53,333 bases of DNA from an uncultured delta proteobacterium. Lineage in GTDB: Bacteria; Desulfobacterota; Desulfovibrionia; Desulfovibrionales; Desulfovibrionaceae. A model generated the notes under the pieces. That model worked only from the letters and a program-made list of their open reading frames with translations, was not told the origin of the DNA and ran no database searches. The stretch covers positions 1 through 53,333 of the forward strand of contig LT599019.1 of the NCBI GenBank assembly GCA_900079685.1, written 5' to 3'. The position numbers and the translations under genes are program-made. Shown here piece after piece: positions 34,046 to 41,927 of the stretch; positions within the stretch are counted from its first letter, which is position 1; every line of letters starts with the position of its first letter.

Positions 34046-35848
34046 GTGGCGATTTATCATCTCCATATGCAGGCCATCAGTCGCGCTGACGGCAGAAGTG
34101 CTGTAGCCGCAGCTGCTTACAGATCTGCATCCCGGCTGACGGCTGCCGATGGCCGGGTGTTTGATTTTCGGCGCAAGCAAGGCGTGGTGGCGCAGCAAAT
34201 TTTTGTGCCGGAAGGTTGTCCAGCCGTCGGCAGGCAAGATTTGTGGTTACTGGCAGAGCGTACAGAAAAACGCAAAAACTCCACGTTGGCTCGTGAAATG
34301 GATATGGCGATTCCTGTGGAATTGACCAGGCAGGAGCGTTTCAATCTTACAGTCAATTTTTGCAGATGGCTTGCTCAGGAATACCAGGTGGCTGTGGACT
34401 GCTGCATGCACAGAAAGGACAAAAATGATCCCCAAGAAAATCCGCACATACACGTTATGTTCACGACCCGCCGCTACTCACCGGAAGGTACGCTGGGAGC
34501 AAAGACCCGTGAACTTGATGACCTAAAAACGCGAAAAACGCACCTTCTGCGTATCCGCGAAAAGTGGGCGGATTTCTGTAACGGCTATCTACAGTTTTAC
34601 GGACAGACAATAGATCACCGTTCTTTCAAAGATCAGGGAATTGATGCACTGCCGCAAATCCATGTTGGTTCTGCGGCAACAACAATGACTCGCCGAGGCT
34701 TGGAAACAGAGCGCGGCGTACTCAACCGGGAAATTCAAAAAAATAATTCTGAATTTCTAAAACTACAACAGGAGATTGAAAATGTCAGATGTTTGGAAAA
34801 TGGAAGTGGCAGAGAATGTACAGAGGGAACTCAAAAACATGGAGCCTCAGATAGTAAGCTATCTGAGGAAATTGGTGCAGGAGGAGGCCAACAACGACTG
34901 GGGGCAAGCGGTGATAGCGATGGATATGGTTCACAAGGAACTGCTGGAAGTACAAGCTCAACTCCAGAAGATGGGCAAGGGGGAAATCCCACCATCCCAT
35001 TCCGTGCAAAGCCTGGTGGCACGCCTGGAAGTTCTGGAACAAGATCACGCGCAGTTGAAGACGGACGTCCGGCTTCTGCTGCCTACGCAAACCGAACAGA
35101 GCGGGTAGCAGCCTTGGAGGTGCTGGCACACATCTGCGCCAGCACCTCCAAGGAAATTCAAAGTGATATCCATGCTCTGGTTGAAGTTGTAAACTTGCGC
35201 TGTCTTGAAAGCAGTATTCGCCAACGCCGATTGCAGCGCCTTAAAGAACCCAGCATGGAAGTCATTGTGGAATGCGGGCGTGTTATCAAAGAAATTCTTC
35301 ATACCGTGGATAGGGTTAACGCGCAGGCCATCCATAAGACGCTGCTATTCTCCGCACCACAGCCTTCATCGCGCCTCGTTACCCTCACCGAAAAGGCTAA
35401 GGACATCATTGCTGTCGGCCAGAGTATTCAAAAAGAAATTCTGGCGGCTGTTGATCACAGAAACGTTCAATATATCCAGGAGTATCTGGATAGAAGACGC
35501 CTCAGAGAATTCAAAGCGTCCTGTCTTGACATTAGTGTTGAATGCGACCGCACAATCCGAGAAATTTTCGAGGCCACAGACAGGTTGGATGCCCGCTTCA
35601 TAGAGCAATGGCTTGCCCGGCACAGCGCACCAAACTTTATTGATGAGCAAGAAATATCCTTGCTTAAGCCGCCATACTGCCCCTATGTGGTCAGAATAAA
35701 TCTGGAAAATGATGAACCCCCCCAATGGATGGAGTCCAATGGCGTGATTCGGACAAATCTTGATACCCCGGAAACATCTGGGCCGGACCTCGCAGAGGGG
35801 GTTCCCGACAGCCCAGATGATACGGAAATAAACAATGCGCCTACATAG
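34046..35848 (+). CDS. mobA: MobQ-family relaxase (MobA/MobL)
   Basis: The GTG at 34046 (GAGGA 7 bases upstream) gives 600 residues. The start MAIYHLHMQAISRADGRSAVAAAAYRSAS places the nicking Tyr at residue 25, as in RSF1010 MobA. The metal-binding histidines are in QENPHIHVMFTTRR. After about residue 235 a low-complexity Gly/Ser-rich linker leads to a helical carboxy part with repeats of the form I(V)EC(G/D)R-I-EI. The relaxase nicks the oriT just upstream and leads the strand into a helper's channel. A second gene is nested in the linker. Confidence 0.9.
   Translation: MAIYHLHMQAISRADGRSAVAAAAYRSASRLTAADGRVFDFRRKQGVVAQQIFVPEGCPAVGRQDLWLLAERTEKRKNSTLAREMDMAIPVELTRQERFNLTVNFCRWLAQEYQVAVDCCMHRKDKNDPQENPHIHVMFTTRRYSPEGTLGAKTRELDDLKTRKTHLLRIREKWADFCNGYLQFYGQTIDHRSFKDQGIDALPQIHVGSAATTMTRRGLETERGVLNREIQKNNSEFLKLQQEIENVRCLENGSGRECTEGTQKHGASDSKLSEEIGAGGGQQRLGASGDSDGYGSQGTAGSTSSTPEDGQGGNPTIPFRAKPGGTPGSSGTRSRAVEDGRPASAAYANRTERVAALEVLAHICASTSKEIQSDIHALVEVVNLRCLESSIRQRRLQRLKEPSMEVIVECGRVIKEILHTVDRVNAQAIHKTLLFSAPQPSSRLVTLTEKAKDIIAVGQSIQKEILAAVDHRNVQYIQEYLDRRRLREFKASCLDISVECDRTIREIFEATDRLDARFIEQWLARHSAPNFIDEQEISLLKPPYCPYVVRINLENDEPPQWMESNGVIRTNLDTPETSGPDLAEGVPDSPDDTEINNAPT
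34782..35108 (+). CDS. Coiled-coil mobilization protein nested in the relaxase gene (MobB-like)
   Basis: In another frame within mobA, ATG 34782 is preceded by AGGAG at 7 bases and opens 108 residues, MSDVWKMEVAENVQREL. Heptad-like helices follow (VVAMD-type MVHKELLEVQAQLQKM, SLVARLEVLEQDHAQLKTDVRLLL). The mobA frame over the same bases is Gly/Ser low-complexity, so the nested frame carries the constraint. RSF1010 has the same device, mobB inside mobA. It may steady the relaxosome. Confidence 0.72.
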   Translation: MSDVWKMEVAENVQRELKNMEPQIVSYLRKLVQEEANNDWGQAVIAMDMVHKELLEVQAQLQKMGKGEIPPSHSVQSLVARLEVLEQDHAQLKTDVRLLLPTQTEQSG

Positions 35849-35874
35849 CACTGCATATACTATAGGAGATTATC

Positions 35875-36231
35875 ATGAACCCCAATAACCAGATGGCTCC
35901 CGAAAATATCACCTCCAACATTCTTCCGAGAAAAACTCTCGCTGAAAAAATGGCCAACCTGCAACTCCAAAAGCAGAAGCTGGCTCAAAAAACAGCAGCC
36001 TTGAATAAAGAGGCCCGCAAAGAACGTGATGGGCAGCTTATTGCCTGGGGCATCATGGTTGAGACCCAATACCGGAACGGCTCTTCAGAACAGCGTGAAC
36101 GATTTATCACTGCCGCTCATGAACTGCTCAAGGACAGGAACCTGAGCCGTGCCCTTGCAGGTTTTGCTCGGTTGGATAATGAAATAGCAAATATGGTGAA
36201 AGTTTATCAGCCTGATAACAATACCAAATAA
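35875..36231 (+). CDS. Relaxosome accessory protein, TraD/MobC-like
   Basis: The 118-residue protein is preceded by TAGGAG, 26 bases after the mobA stop. It has a coiled, Lys-rich part (LAEKMANLQLQKQKLAQKTAALNKEARKERDGQLIAWGIMVE) and a helical end. KEARKERDGQLIAWGIMVE resembles the core of the small TraD/MobC proteins made with MobA/MobL relaxases. Those bind near oriT and help open the nic site. The family call rests on that core and on position. Confidence 0.65.
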   Translation: MNPNNQMAPENITSNILPRKTLAEKMANLQLQKQKLAQKTAALNKEARKERDGQLIAWGIMVETQYRNGSSEQRERFITAAHELLKDRNLSRALAGFARLDNEIANMVKVYQPDNNTK

Positions 36232-36606
36232 TTACAATCAAGGTTTATTCACAAACGGTGCGGCAACGATTGGAGTCGTATAGCAATCCATCTAATTTCA
36301 AGATGAGCTCAACTCTGTTCGGTACTGCGACAACCATTTCGTTTGCCTGTTTTAGTGACACAGGTTGTATGGGCTGATATCCAATTCCTCCTGCGGTATT
36401 TTTCAAGACTCATAATATGCGTAAAACCTCTCAGAGAACAAGGCAGCATATCGTAGATATATAATCTAATGATATTAATGATAATATAAAAATATCATTA
36501 CACTTATATATAATTTCTGCAATGAGGCATCATACCATTGATGCTTAATGTGTAGTAGTTCAGACTTGATCTGACAGTCGGTTCCGTTTTGATGGTTCCG
36601 ATTGTC
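36232..36606. other. Non-coding AT-rich stretch after the mobilization genes
   Basis: No gene is visible. It holds a perfect 10-bp inverted repeat (TAATGATATT at 36467-36476, AATATCATTA at 36491-36500) in an AT-rich tract. That could be a terminator remnant or an element border. I find no copy of the tRNA-Glu core here, so the right attachment site of the mobilizable element is not identified. Confidence 0.5.
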
Positions 36607-36609
36607 AGG

Positions 36610-37330
36610 TTAGTTGAGTTGTCCGACCTTTTCCTTCCAAATCTGTTTTCCGTCAAGGAGTGTTTGCAATGGCGTTCTGCCGCAACACTTTTTCCCTTGA
36701 TGTGTCCTTTCGATGTTGTAATGTTCCATCCAGACATCCAGATCGGCTTGCAGTTCCTCCAGAGAGTTATACAGTTTCCGCCGGAAGGCAACTTGGTAAA
36801 ACTCGTGCAGGATGGTCTTGTGGAAACGTTCGCAGATGCCGTTTGTCTGCGGATGCCGCGCCTTGGCCTTGGTGTGTTCTATGTCGTTTATGCCCAGATA
36901 AAGCTGGTAGTCATGCGTTTCCAGTCTGCCGCAGTACTCTGTGCCCCTGTCCGTCAGCATGCGGATAATGCCCATTTCCATTGAAGTGAAGAATGGCAAA
37001 ACCCGGTCATTGAGCAGGTCGGCTCCGGTGATGGGTGTTTTGGTAGTGTAGAGCTTGGCAGCCGCCCACTTCGAGTAGGTATCCACAAAGGTTTGCTGAT
37101 AAATACGGCCGACGCCCTTGATGGTGCCGACGTAAAATGTATCCTGACTACCGAGATATCCGGGATGATGGCTTTCTATTTCGCCGCAAGCCTCATCGTC
37201 GTGCTTTTTACGCTCCAGAGCTTGTACCTGGGCTTCGGTGAGCACAATGCCCTCTTCGGCGGACTTCTTCTCCAGGGCGTTCAGGGGTGTATGCAGATGC
37301 TGCAGCGTAGCCCCTGACTGTGGTGCCGGA
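36610..37330 (-). pseudogene. IS481-type transposase, amino end missing
   Basis: The frame (211 residues from its first ATG, open to about 37330) holds a DDE core: PGYLGSQDTFYVGTIKGVGRIYQQTFVDTYSKWAAAKLYT (first Asp, and the VDTYS Asp), MLTDRGTEYCGR (second Asp), NDIEHTKAKARHPQTNGICERFHKTILHEFY (Glu) and LQADLDVWMEHYNIERTHQGKKCCGRTP. The usual amino-terminal helix-turn-helix (about 100 residues) is absent, and no terminal repeats or target duplication are seen. It is a relic that may have assisted the rearrangement at this block border. Confidence 0.8.
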
Positions 37331-37425
37331 GGGTTTGCCGCTGAAAACCTGCCCGGCGTCGAGGTCGGTGGGCTGGAGATTGGAAAGGATGTTGCTGCTA
37401 TTCATTTTTGATCCTTAAACGTCAA

Positions 37426-37449
37426 GAGCCTCCCTTTGACGGGAGGCTC
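37426..37449. terminator. Strong hairpin, possible terminator
   Basis: GAGCCTCCC pairs perfectly with GGGAGGCTC around TTTGAC. There is no clear T-run on either side, so it may be a weak terminator or a structural relic between the transposase relic and the RHH gene. Confidence 0.45.
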
Positions 37450-37486
37450 TCGCGTGCGTATATTGTGAAAAACCAAGGAGGGTCGT

Positions 37487-37738
37487 ATGCCGCTGACCAT
37501 TCATTTGGATGAGGCTACCAAGGCACAACTTGATGCCATAGCGTTGTCATTATCAAGCACACCGGAAACTGTTGTTAAGCAGGTTGTTGATAGTTACCTT
37601 GAAAATGATGCTAAGTTTCGGTCCGATGTGGAGGCGGGACTGGTGTCGGCTGTTCAAGAAAATTTTTACCCAGCGGACGATGTAGAACGAGAATTTTCTA
37701 GTTTGCGGGCGAACTATTTGTCCAAGGCTGGCCAATGA
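37487..37738 (+). CDS. Ribbon-helix-helix antitoxin
   Basis: The 83-residue protein starts MPLTIHLDEATKAQLDAIALSLSSTPETVVKQVVDSYLEN, a short beta strand followed by two helices, as in RHH (CopG/ParD) antitoxins. GGAGG lies before the ATG. The stop overlaps the next start (ATGATG), as in parDE operons. Its toxin partner is truncated, so it is now an orphan antitoxin. Confidence 0.75.
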   Translation: MPLTIHLDEATKAQLDAIALSLSSTPETVVKQVVDSYLENDAKFRSDVEAGLVSAVQENFYPADDVEREFSSLRANYLSKAGQ

Positions 37739-37929
37739 TGCAAGTCTTTTGGACTGGACATGCAAAGAGACGTCGTCGAGAAATTTTTGTTCATATTGCT
37801 GCTGACAGCCTGAATGCAGCCATTGTCCTCGACAGTAAGTTTCAATCTCTCTCTGTTAGACTTCCACAAATTCCTAACAGTGGGCGTCTTCAAGCACGAT
37901 ATAGGCGTACTGCTCTCCGGCCATCATGA
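37735..37929 (+). pseudogene. ParE/RelE toxin, truncated
   Basis: The frame begins MMQVFWTGHAKRRRREIFVHIAADSLNAAIVLDSKF..RLPQIPNSGR, the amino half of a ParE/RelE toxin. After about 37885 it runs into unrelated sequence, which on the other strand is the end of a different gene. The carboxy half with the remaining active residues is missing, so it is not expected to be toxic. The breakpoint marks a recombination border. Confidence 0.75.
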
Positions 37930-38119
37930 GGGGAAAGGCTTCCAGGGTGGCATCCGTCTTGCCTTTTTGGGCTTCTTCCAGCGAGGCATAGGCTGGGACA
38001 TCCATCTCCATAACGATGATTTCTCTTTGTGCGGCTAGCGCGGTAGTAGCTAGGAATAAAAGGAAGGCAAAGGATAGAACGGTTGTTTTGTACAGGAACC
38101 ATGATGAATGGTGGGACAT
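37874..38119 (-). CDS. Small exported protein, function unknown
   Basis: ATG 38119 has AGGAGA 7 bases upstream. The 81-residue product has a signal peptide (TTVLSFAFLLFLATTALAAQ) and a short mature part (EIIVMEMDVPAYASLEEAQKGKTDATLEAFPLMMAGEQYAYIVLED). I recognise no family. It lies next to the breakpoint with the toxin relic and may itself be shortened at its carboxy end. Confidence 0.55.
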   Translation of the reverse strand: MSHHSSWFLYKTTVLSFAFLLFLATTALAAQREIIVMEMDVPAYASLEEAQKGKTDATLEAFPLMMAGEQYAYIVLEDAHC

Positions 38120-38177
38120 ATATCTCTCCTTACAGGACAGTTGATTGTTAGGGAAAAACACTGCCGGGCCTCAGACA

Positions 38178-38365
38178 CTAGCCTTTGGCTCTGGTCATAT
38201 ACCGATTGTATGCATCCCGATCTATTTCGGCGAGGCTCTTTTGACTGACCTCAACCGACGTGCCGTAGGGCCAGGTGTAGGCCTCATCAGCGTAAAGCAT
38301 CTCCTCGCCGCCAAGCCATACTGAGGTCAGCAGAAATATTTTCCCGCCCCGTTGATGTAGGGCTT
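38178..38365 (-). pseudogene. Remnant of an exported-protein gene, frameshifted
   Basis: One frame gives NFTKPYINGAGKYF and, after a one-base slip in the A/T-rich run near 38335, another gives LLTSVWLGGEEMLYADEAY and continues with TWPYGTSVEVSQ to the stop at 38178. Upstream the frame meets a stop. This is a carboxy-terminal relic whose start is gone. The sequence is of the same style as the exported proteins to the right, but I cannot name it. Confidence 0.6.
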
Positions 38366-38443
38366 AGTAAAGTTCTACGCTTGCGTGGCGTTTCAGTAGA
38401 TAGATGTCCCGTAAAGGGATTGCAGTGACGGACCCGCGCATGC

Positions 38444-39055
38444 TTACTTTTCCAGAAAGCCGGAGTTGCGGAGCGCACCGTCTGTCACAAAACCGTATTT
38501 TTCCTGCAGGGAAGCGGGATAGAAAAATTCACAGTCAAACCAGTTATCGTCTTTGACTGCGAATTTTCGATGATGCATCATCCCTTCTTCTTTCCAGGAG
38601 ATAACCCAGAAAGCGCGGAGTTCATTCTGGACAAAAAGCACATCAGTAATCATTGCCTGATGCTCTTTGAATGTTTCATCAAAAGCGCCTTTCAGGCCGC
38701 CGGGGACAAACTCCACAAGGCCGCCGGAGACTCTGAAGCGCGTGTTGCCATCTTTGGATGCAAGGATGACCCCGTCTTCATTGTCCGGCAGCGTAACGAC
38801 CTGGGTTATCTCGACAGGAATCCAGGCGGAATAGCCGTATTTCCCGTTCTTGTATAAGTAGAACCCGTCGCCGCCCGGGTCGCCGGTGGGATAAAGGTCG
38901 ACCAATGTTCCCCGGTCGCTATCCTTCAAGGTAAGAACGGGGGTTTGCGCCATGGCGAATGACGGAGGAACGGCGAGCGCCGCCGTGAAAAAACAGAACA
39001 TCGCCAGAAGCAGAGCCGAGGATGGGCTGAAAACCCTATGTGCTGAAGCGTTCAT
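38444..39055 (-). CDS. Exported protein, function unknown
   Basis: The 203-residue protein has an amino signal segment (SSALLLAMFCFFTAALAVPPSFAMA) and a beta-rich mature domain (TLVDLYPTGDPGGDGFYLYKNGKYGYSAWIPVEITQVVTLP, then LVEFVPGGLKGAFDETFKEHQ). It resembles no family I can name with confidence. The KYGYSAWIP segment recalls small periplasmic domains found in enteric bacteria. It stands alone on the minus strand. Confidence 0.7.
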   Translation of the reverse strand: MNASAHRVFSPSSALLLAMFCFFTAALAVPPSFAMAQTPVLTLKDSDRGTLVDLYPTGDPGGDGFYLYKNGKYGYSAWIPVEITQVVTLPDNEDGVILASKDGNTRFRVSGGLVEFVPGGLKGAFDETFKEHQAMITDVLFVQNELRAFWVISWKEEGMMHHRKFAVKDDNWFDCEFFYPASLQEKYGFVTDGALRNSGFLEK

Positions 39056-39115
39056 GCATTCTCCTTTTCAATTTGCACACCATACAGTGGCGCTGAGACA
39101 AAAATAGTTCCTGTC

Positions 39116-39970
39116 TTACTTTGGGGCATACTCTTGGATCAGATTTCGGAAAAACGCTTCCAGCTCTTCGCTACCGGAGGCGGGTCGGCCAAGTTGCACA
39201 AAGCGCATGTCCGGCCAGTATAGATTCAGCATCGTGTACGGATACGAGAAAGCGAGTTCTTTATGGTGCAAGGCTTTTCCCCGCATATTCGCTATGTTGT
39301 GCGCTCTGATTATTTCCCGCAACCTTTGCATATGGGCAGGATCCACAGGCACACCCTCAAACGCCACTGCGTGGGTAGCGCCTTCCGGATAGTACTGTGC
39401 GAAGAGCAAAAAATTGCCCTCGTCGTGGTACAGGCCGAAGTGAAAGTTCTTGGTTCGGGGCGTGTGAGTGTAGGTGTAATACAGGGCGGAAATCTCTTCC
39501 GGTGCGCCGGGTTTGTTCACGCAGGCATCAGCGATCTCCCGAAAAAGCGTCTCCACCTCGTGGGTGGGCCAATAATTGAACGATTTTCTCTTGCCGCCAG
39601 GCCATTCGATATGCATGAAGCTCATGGGTTCATCGAGGATAAAAATTTCGCTGGGTGGCCGTTGCTCTTGTATTTGCGCAAAATGATGTTCTTTTGCCGT
39701 TTCACGCAAACGCCGCATATATTCAGGATCCACCGGCACATCTTTAAGGGTGATTTCCTGACCGTCCACGGTGAAGAAGTTGCAGGAAAAGAGAATTTCT
39801 CCCTTGTCATCCCGCAGATCAAATGAGGATTCGGACTCCGTGCTCATATGACTATAGTGGATAGACAATCCGGTTATTTCTTCCGGCGCGAGACCTTCGG
39901 GGGGAGAGGCGGCTGCGCCGGACGCGGGAAACGAAAGCAATGTACAGAGGGAAAAACAAAACACCATCAT
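39116..39970 (-). CDS. Exported protein with two tandem copies of one domain
   Basis: The chosen start (ATG 39970, GGAG just upstream; the next codon is also ATG) gives a signal peptide (MMVFCFSLCTLLSFPASGAAA) and 284 residues; a longer form from 40063 is possible. The mature part is a tandem repeat. Each half starts EEI(T/S) and has a beta region, then VPVDP(E/A)(Y/H)M(R/Q)RLRE, then a W-containing strand and (E)LEAFFR/VETLFRE. The carboxy half has a truncated duplicate at 40329-40440. Function unknown; probably periplasmic. Confidence 0.72.
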   Translation of the reverse strand: MMVFCFSLCTLLSFPASGAAASPPEGLAPEEITGLSIHYSHMSTESESSFDLRDDKGEILFSCNFFTVDGQEITLKDVPVDPEYMRRLRETAKEHHFAQIQEQRPPSEIFILDEPMSFMHIEWPGGKRKSFNYWPTHEVETLFREIADACVNKPGAPEEISALYYTYTHTPRTKNFHFGLYHDEGNFLLFAQYYPEGATHAVAFEGVPVDPAHMQRLREIIRAHNIANMRGKALHHKELAFSYPYTMLNLYWPDMRFVQLGRPASGSEELEAFFRNLIQEYAPK

Positions 39971-40088
39971 GAATCTCCGGATTATTTGGGTTGCAGATTG
40001 CGCTGCCTGTTCATTGCCTGTCCGCATTCGATTTTTACATTGATATAGTAAAAAATTGCCCATGCTCACTCCCTGCCGTCAACAGATT

Positions 40089-40310
40089 CTAAGCGGCATC
40101 CCGGCATGCGAACGTGAATTTGCTCACCAGGCCTTTGGCGTCAAAGGTAAGCTCTATTTCAAATTTCCAGCCGCTGCCCAAACCTTCGCTCAGCCGCCAT
40201 ACCTCGCCGCCCTCATCGGGAAGGCATCTTTGGATTGTATTTTGCCGATGCGTTCGCTGTATGCCCTGTCGCACCAGTCCACACTTACAAAATCCGTCAC
40301 TTCTTCGGTG
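40089..40310 (-). pseudogene. Frameshifted remnant of an exported-protein gene
   Basis: One frame reads TEEVTDFVSVDWCDRAYS and on to IQSKDAFP. Near 40220 the sense moves to another frame, LPDEGGEVWRLSEGLGSGWKFEIELTFDAKGLVSKFTF, and stops at 40089. A frameshift separates two parts of one protein. The second part, with strands ending in FDAKGLV, recalls small BamE-like periplasmic domains, but that is only a guess. Confidence 0.6.
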
Positions 40311-40328
40311 CTATAACAAAAATTATTC

Positions 40329-40530
40329 CTAGTTTACCTTGGGGGCGTATTCTTGAGCCAGATCTCGGAAAAACGCTTCCAACTCTTCGTTACCGGAGGC
40401 GGGCTGACCAAGCTGTACAAAGCGCATGTCCGGCCAGTGGTTCGTGTGCCGCTTTTGCATGCGCCATTGTCATCAGGAGAAAGAGCATGGCGATGGCCGT
40501 CAAGGCTACCCAGAAAAAATTTTTCCGCAT
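40329..40530 (-). pseudogene. Signal-peptide start joined out of frame to a duplicate carboxy end
   Basis: ATG 40530 opens MRKNFFWVALTAIAMLFLLMTMAHAKAAHE, a signal peptide. The following bases (to 40329) encode, in another frame, HWPDMRFVQLGQPASGNEELEAFFRD, nearly the same as the end of the exported two-domain protein at 39116-39970 (YWPDMRFVQLGRPASGSEELEAFFRN). So the 5' end of one gene and the 3' end of a paralogue have been fused by deletion, leaving a 46-residue dead frame. Confidence 0.75.
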
Positions 40531-40549
40531 TATATTCTCGCCTCTTTTG

Positions 40550-41188
40550 TTAGTTCACTGTTTTGTATCTTTCCCACAACTGGGTGGCAAAAGTTGAAAA
40601 CTCCGCCGGACCACCAAGTAGGGCCGGATCCATCGCATAATCCCCGCCGGCATATGTGTTTTCATCCACCCGAGACCTGGTCTCTCCCCGTACGGCATAT
40701 TTTTTGTCGCCTTCGTACATAATGATTTTCATGGTCATGGGGCTGGGATCTCCCGCGCATTGCAAAATGTACGGTAGCCAGACTTCCGCCTGGCCGTTGT
40801 TGTTCAGATCGGTTATGCGGAAGGCATCCATGATAAACTCAGCATACAAAGCGTCCAGATGACAATCTCGCACATAATCCGCCACCCGCCATATCTGCTC
40901 CGCAGCACCACTTTTCTTCAAGAGAAAACGATGGGCGAAAAGTTCTTTACTCCAAGTTTCTTGGGTATCTTTATTTTCCGGGTTAACGACAATATCCGTT
41001 TCCGTAAGCAAAAGCAGATTGTCTCCGGTACTGTCCGTATAGCGGACCGCCTTGACAAGCTTTCCATTTACTTCCGGAAAATTGAAAACACCAATGCCGC
41101 CGGGATTCTCCGCCGCATGGACATCGGATACGGGAAAGGCAAAAACCAGACACAAGCACACGACGGACGCCGTCAGTAATAATTTCAT
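40550..41188 (-). CDS. Exported protein with an Asn-Asn-Asn-Gly acidic loop
   Basis: The 212-residue product has a signal peptide (MKLLLTASVVCLCLVFAFPVSDVHA). The mature part contains FRITDLNNNGQAEVWLPYILQCAGDPSPMTMKIIMYEGDKKYAVRGETR. DLNNNGQAE is a calcium-loop-like motif as in FG-GAP-type repeats. It resembles proteins annotated as the M949_RS01915 family (surface-polysaccharide related), but the role is unproven. It lies 13 bases before the next gene, with which it may share a transcript. Confidence 0.7.
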   Translation of the reverse strand: MKLLLTASVVCLCLVFAFPVSDVHAAENPGGIGVFNFPEVNGKLVKAVRYTDSTGDNLLLLTETDIVVNPENKDTQETWSKELFAHRFLLKKSGAAEQIWRVADYVRDCHLDALYAEFIMDAFRITDLNNNGQAEVWLPYILQCAGDPSPMTMKIIMYEGDKKYAVRGETRSRVDENTYAGGDYAMDPALLGGPAEFSTFATQLWERYKTVN

Positions 41189-41200
41189 ACTATTCTCCTG

Positions 41201-41902
41201 TTATAGCAACGGGCTGGCTACTATACGGATGTTCGAAAGGGAAAACGTGCCATCGGTAAACACCACGTTTGCCGTCAAATCAGCGTAGTAGTCGGGGGTA
41301 TACGTATCACTCACCTTGGTTCCCAAAGCAGCGCGCAATACGATTGTTCCGTCAGTTTTGGGGGAAAAAGAAACCACATCGCCGCACTCAAGGCGCATTT
41401 CTGAATCCTTGGGCGAGTAGTCATTTAGAGATTTTGTCACATCGATCCGAATGCTGTCTCTTCCGGATGAAAATTCGGCTATCAGTCTGCTGTTCTCTCT
41501 TGCGACCTTGAAAGCTACAGCATCCTTGATTCGCTTCGTATATTCTTCCTCTGTATACGTATAGGACACTAATTTGCCGTCTTGCAGTTTGACGATATGC
41601 AACGCATCAATGTCCAACCCTGTTCCGGTTCCAATGCACAGAGAAACAGCAATTTCTTTTTCCCCGTCCTGGTCGTAGTCGAAAACGCGTAGTTTCGGAG
41701 CGTCCGCCCTAGGGTCGATTTCCCAGGTAAAAACTCCTGATACGTCTTTGAATTTTACTGAGAATTGATTCTCCCCGATTACATAAAGGTAGGCTTTTTC
41801 TCGCTCATCAGATGCGATGAGACGAGGTTCTGCCGCCAAAGCGGAGCTTATCCAAACAACGCTTATAATGACCCCTAGAACAAAGAGTATACCGCGTTTC
41901 AT
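41201..41902 (-). CDS. Exported protein, function unknown
   Basis: ATG 41902 has the strong site GGAGGTGAG just before it; the longer upstream frame overlaps the neighbour. The 233-residue product has a signal peptide (MKRGILFVLGVIISVVWISSALAAE) and the stretch LRVFDYDQDGEKEIAVSLCIGTGTG, a DxDxDG calcium-loop-like motif also seen in FG-GAP proteins. The rest is beta-rich. No enzyme motif is visible. It starts 26 bases after the upstream gene's stop. Confidence 0.72.
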   Translation of the reverse strand: MKRGILFVLGVIISVVWISSALAAEPRLIASDEREKAYLYVIGENQFSVKFKDVSGVFTWEIDPRADAPKLRVFDYDQDGEKEIAVSLCIGTGTGLDIDALHIVKLQDGKLVSYTYTEEEYTKRIKDAVAFKVARENSRLIAEFSSGRDSIRIDVTKSLNDYSPKDSEMRLECGDVVSFSPKTDGTIVLRAALGTKVSDTYTPDYYADLTANVVFTDGTFSLSNIRIVASPLL

Positions 41903-41927
41903 TCTCACCTCCGGTAGATAGGCAAAG

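Noticed and set aside
33853-34089. Open frame of 78 codons over the oriT
   Set aside because: It spans the oriT inverted repeat and overlaps the relaxase start; odd composition and no good start. The oriT explains the sequence better.
38287-38478. 63-codon minus-strand frame over the relic
   Set aside because: Another frame of the same bases contains the recognisable relic; this one is Arg/Thr-rich noise.
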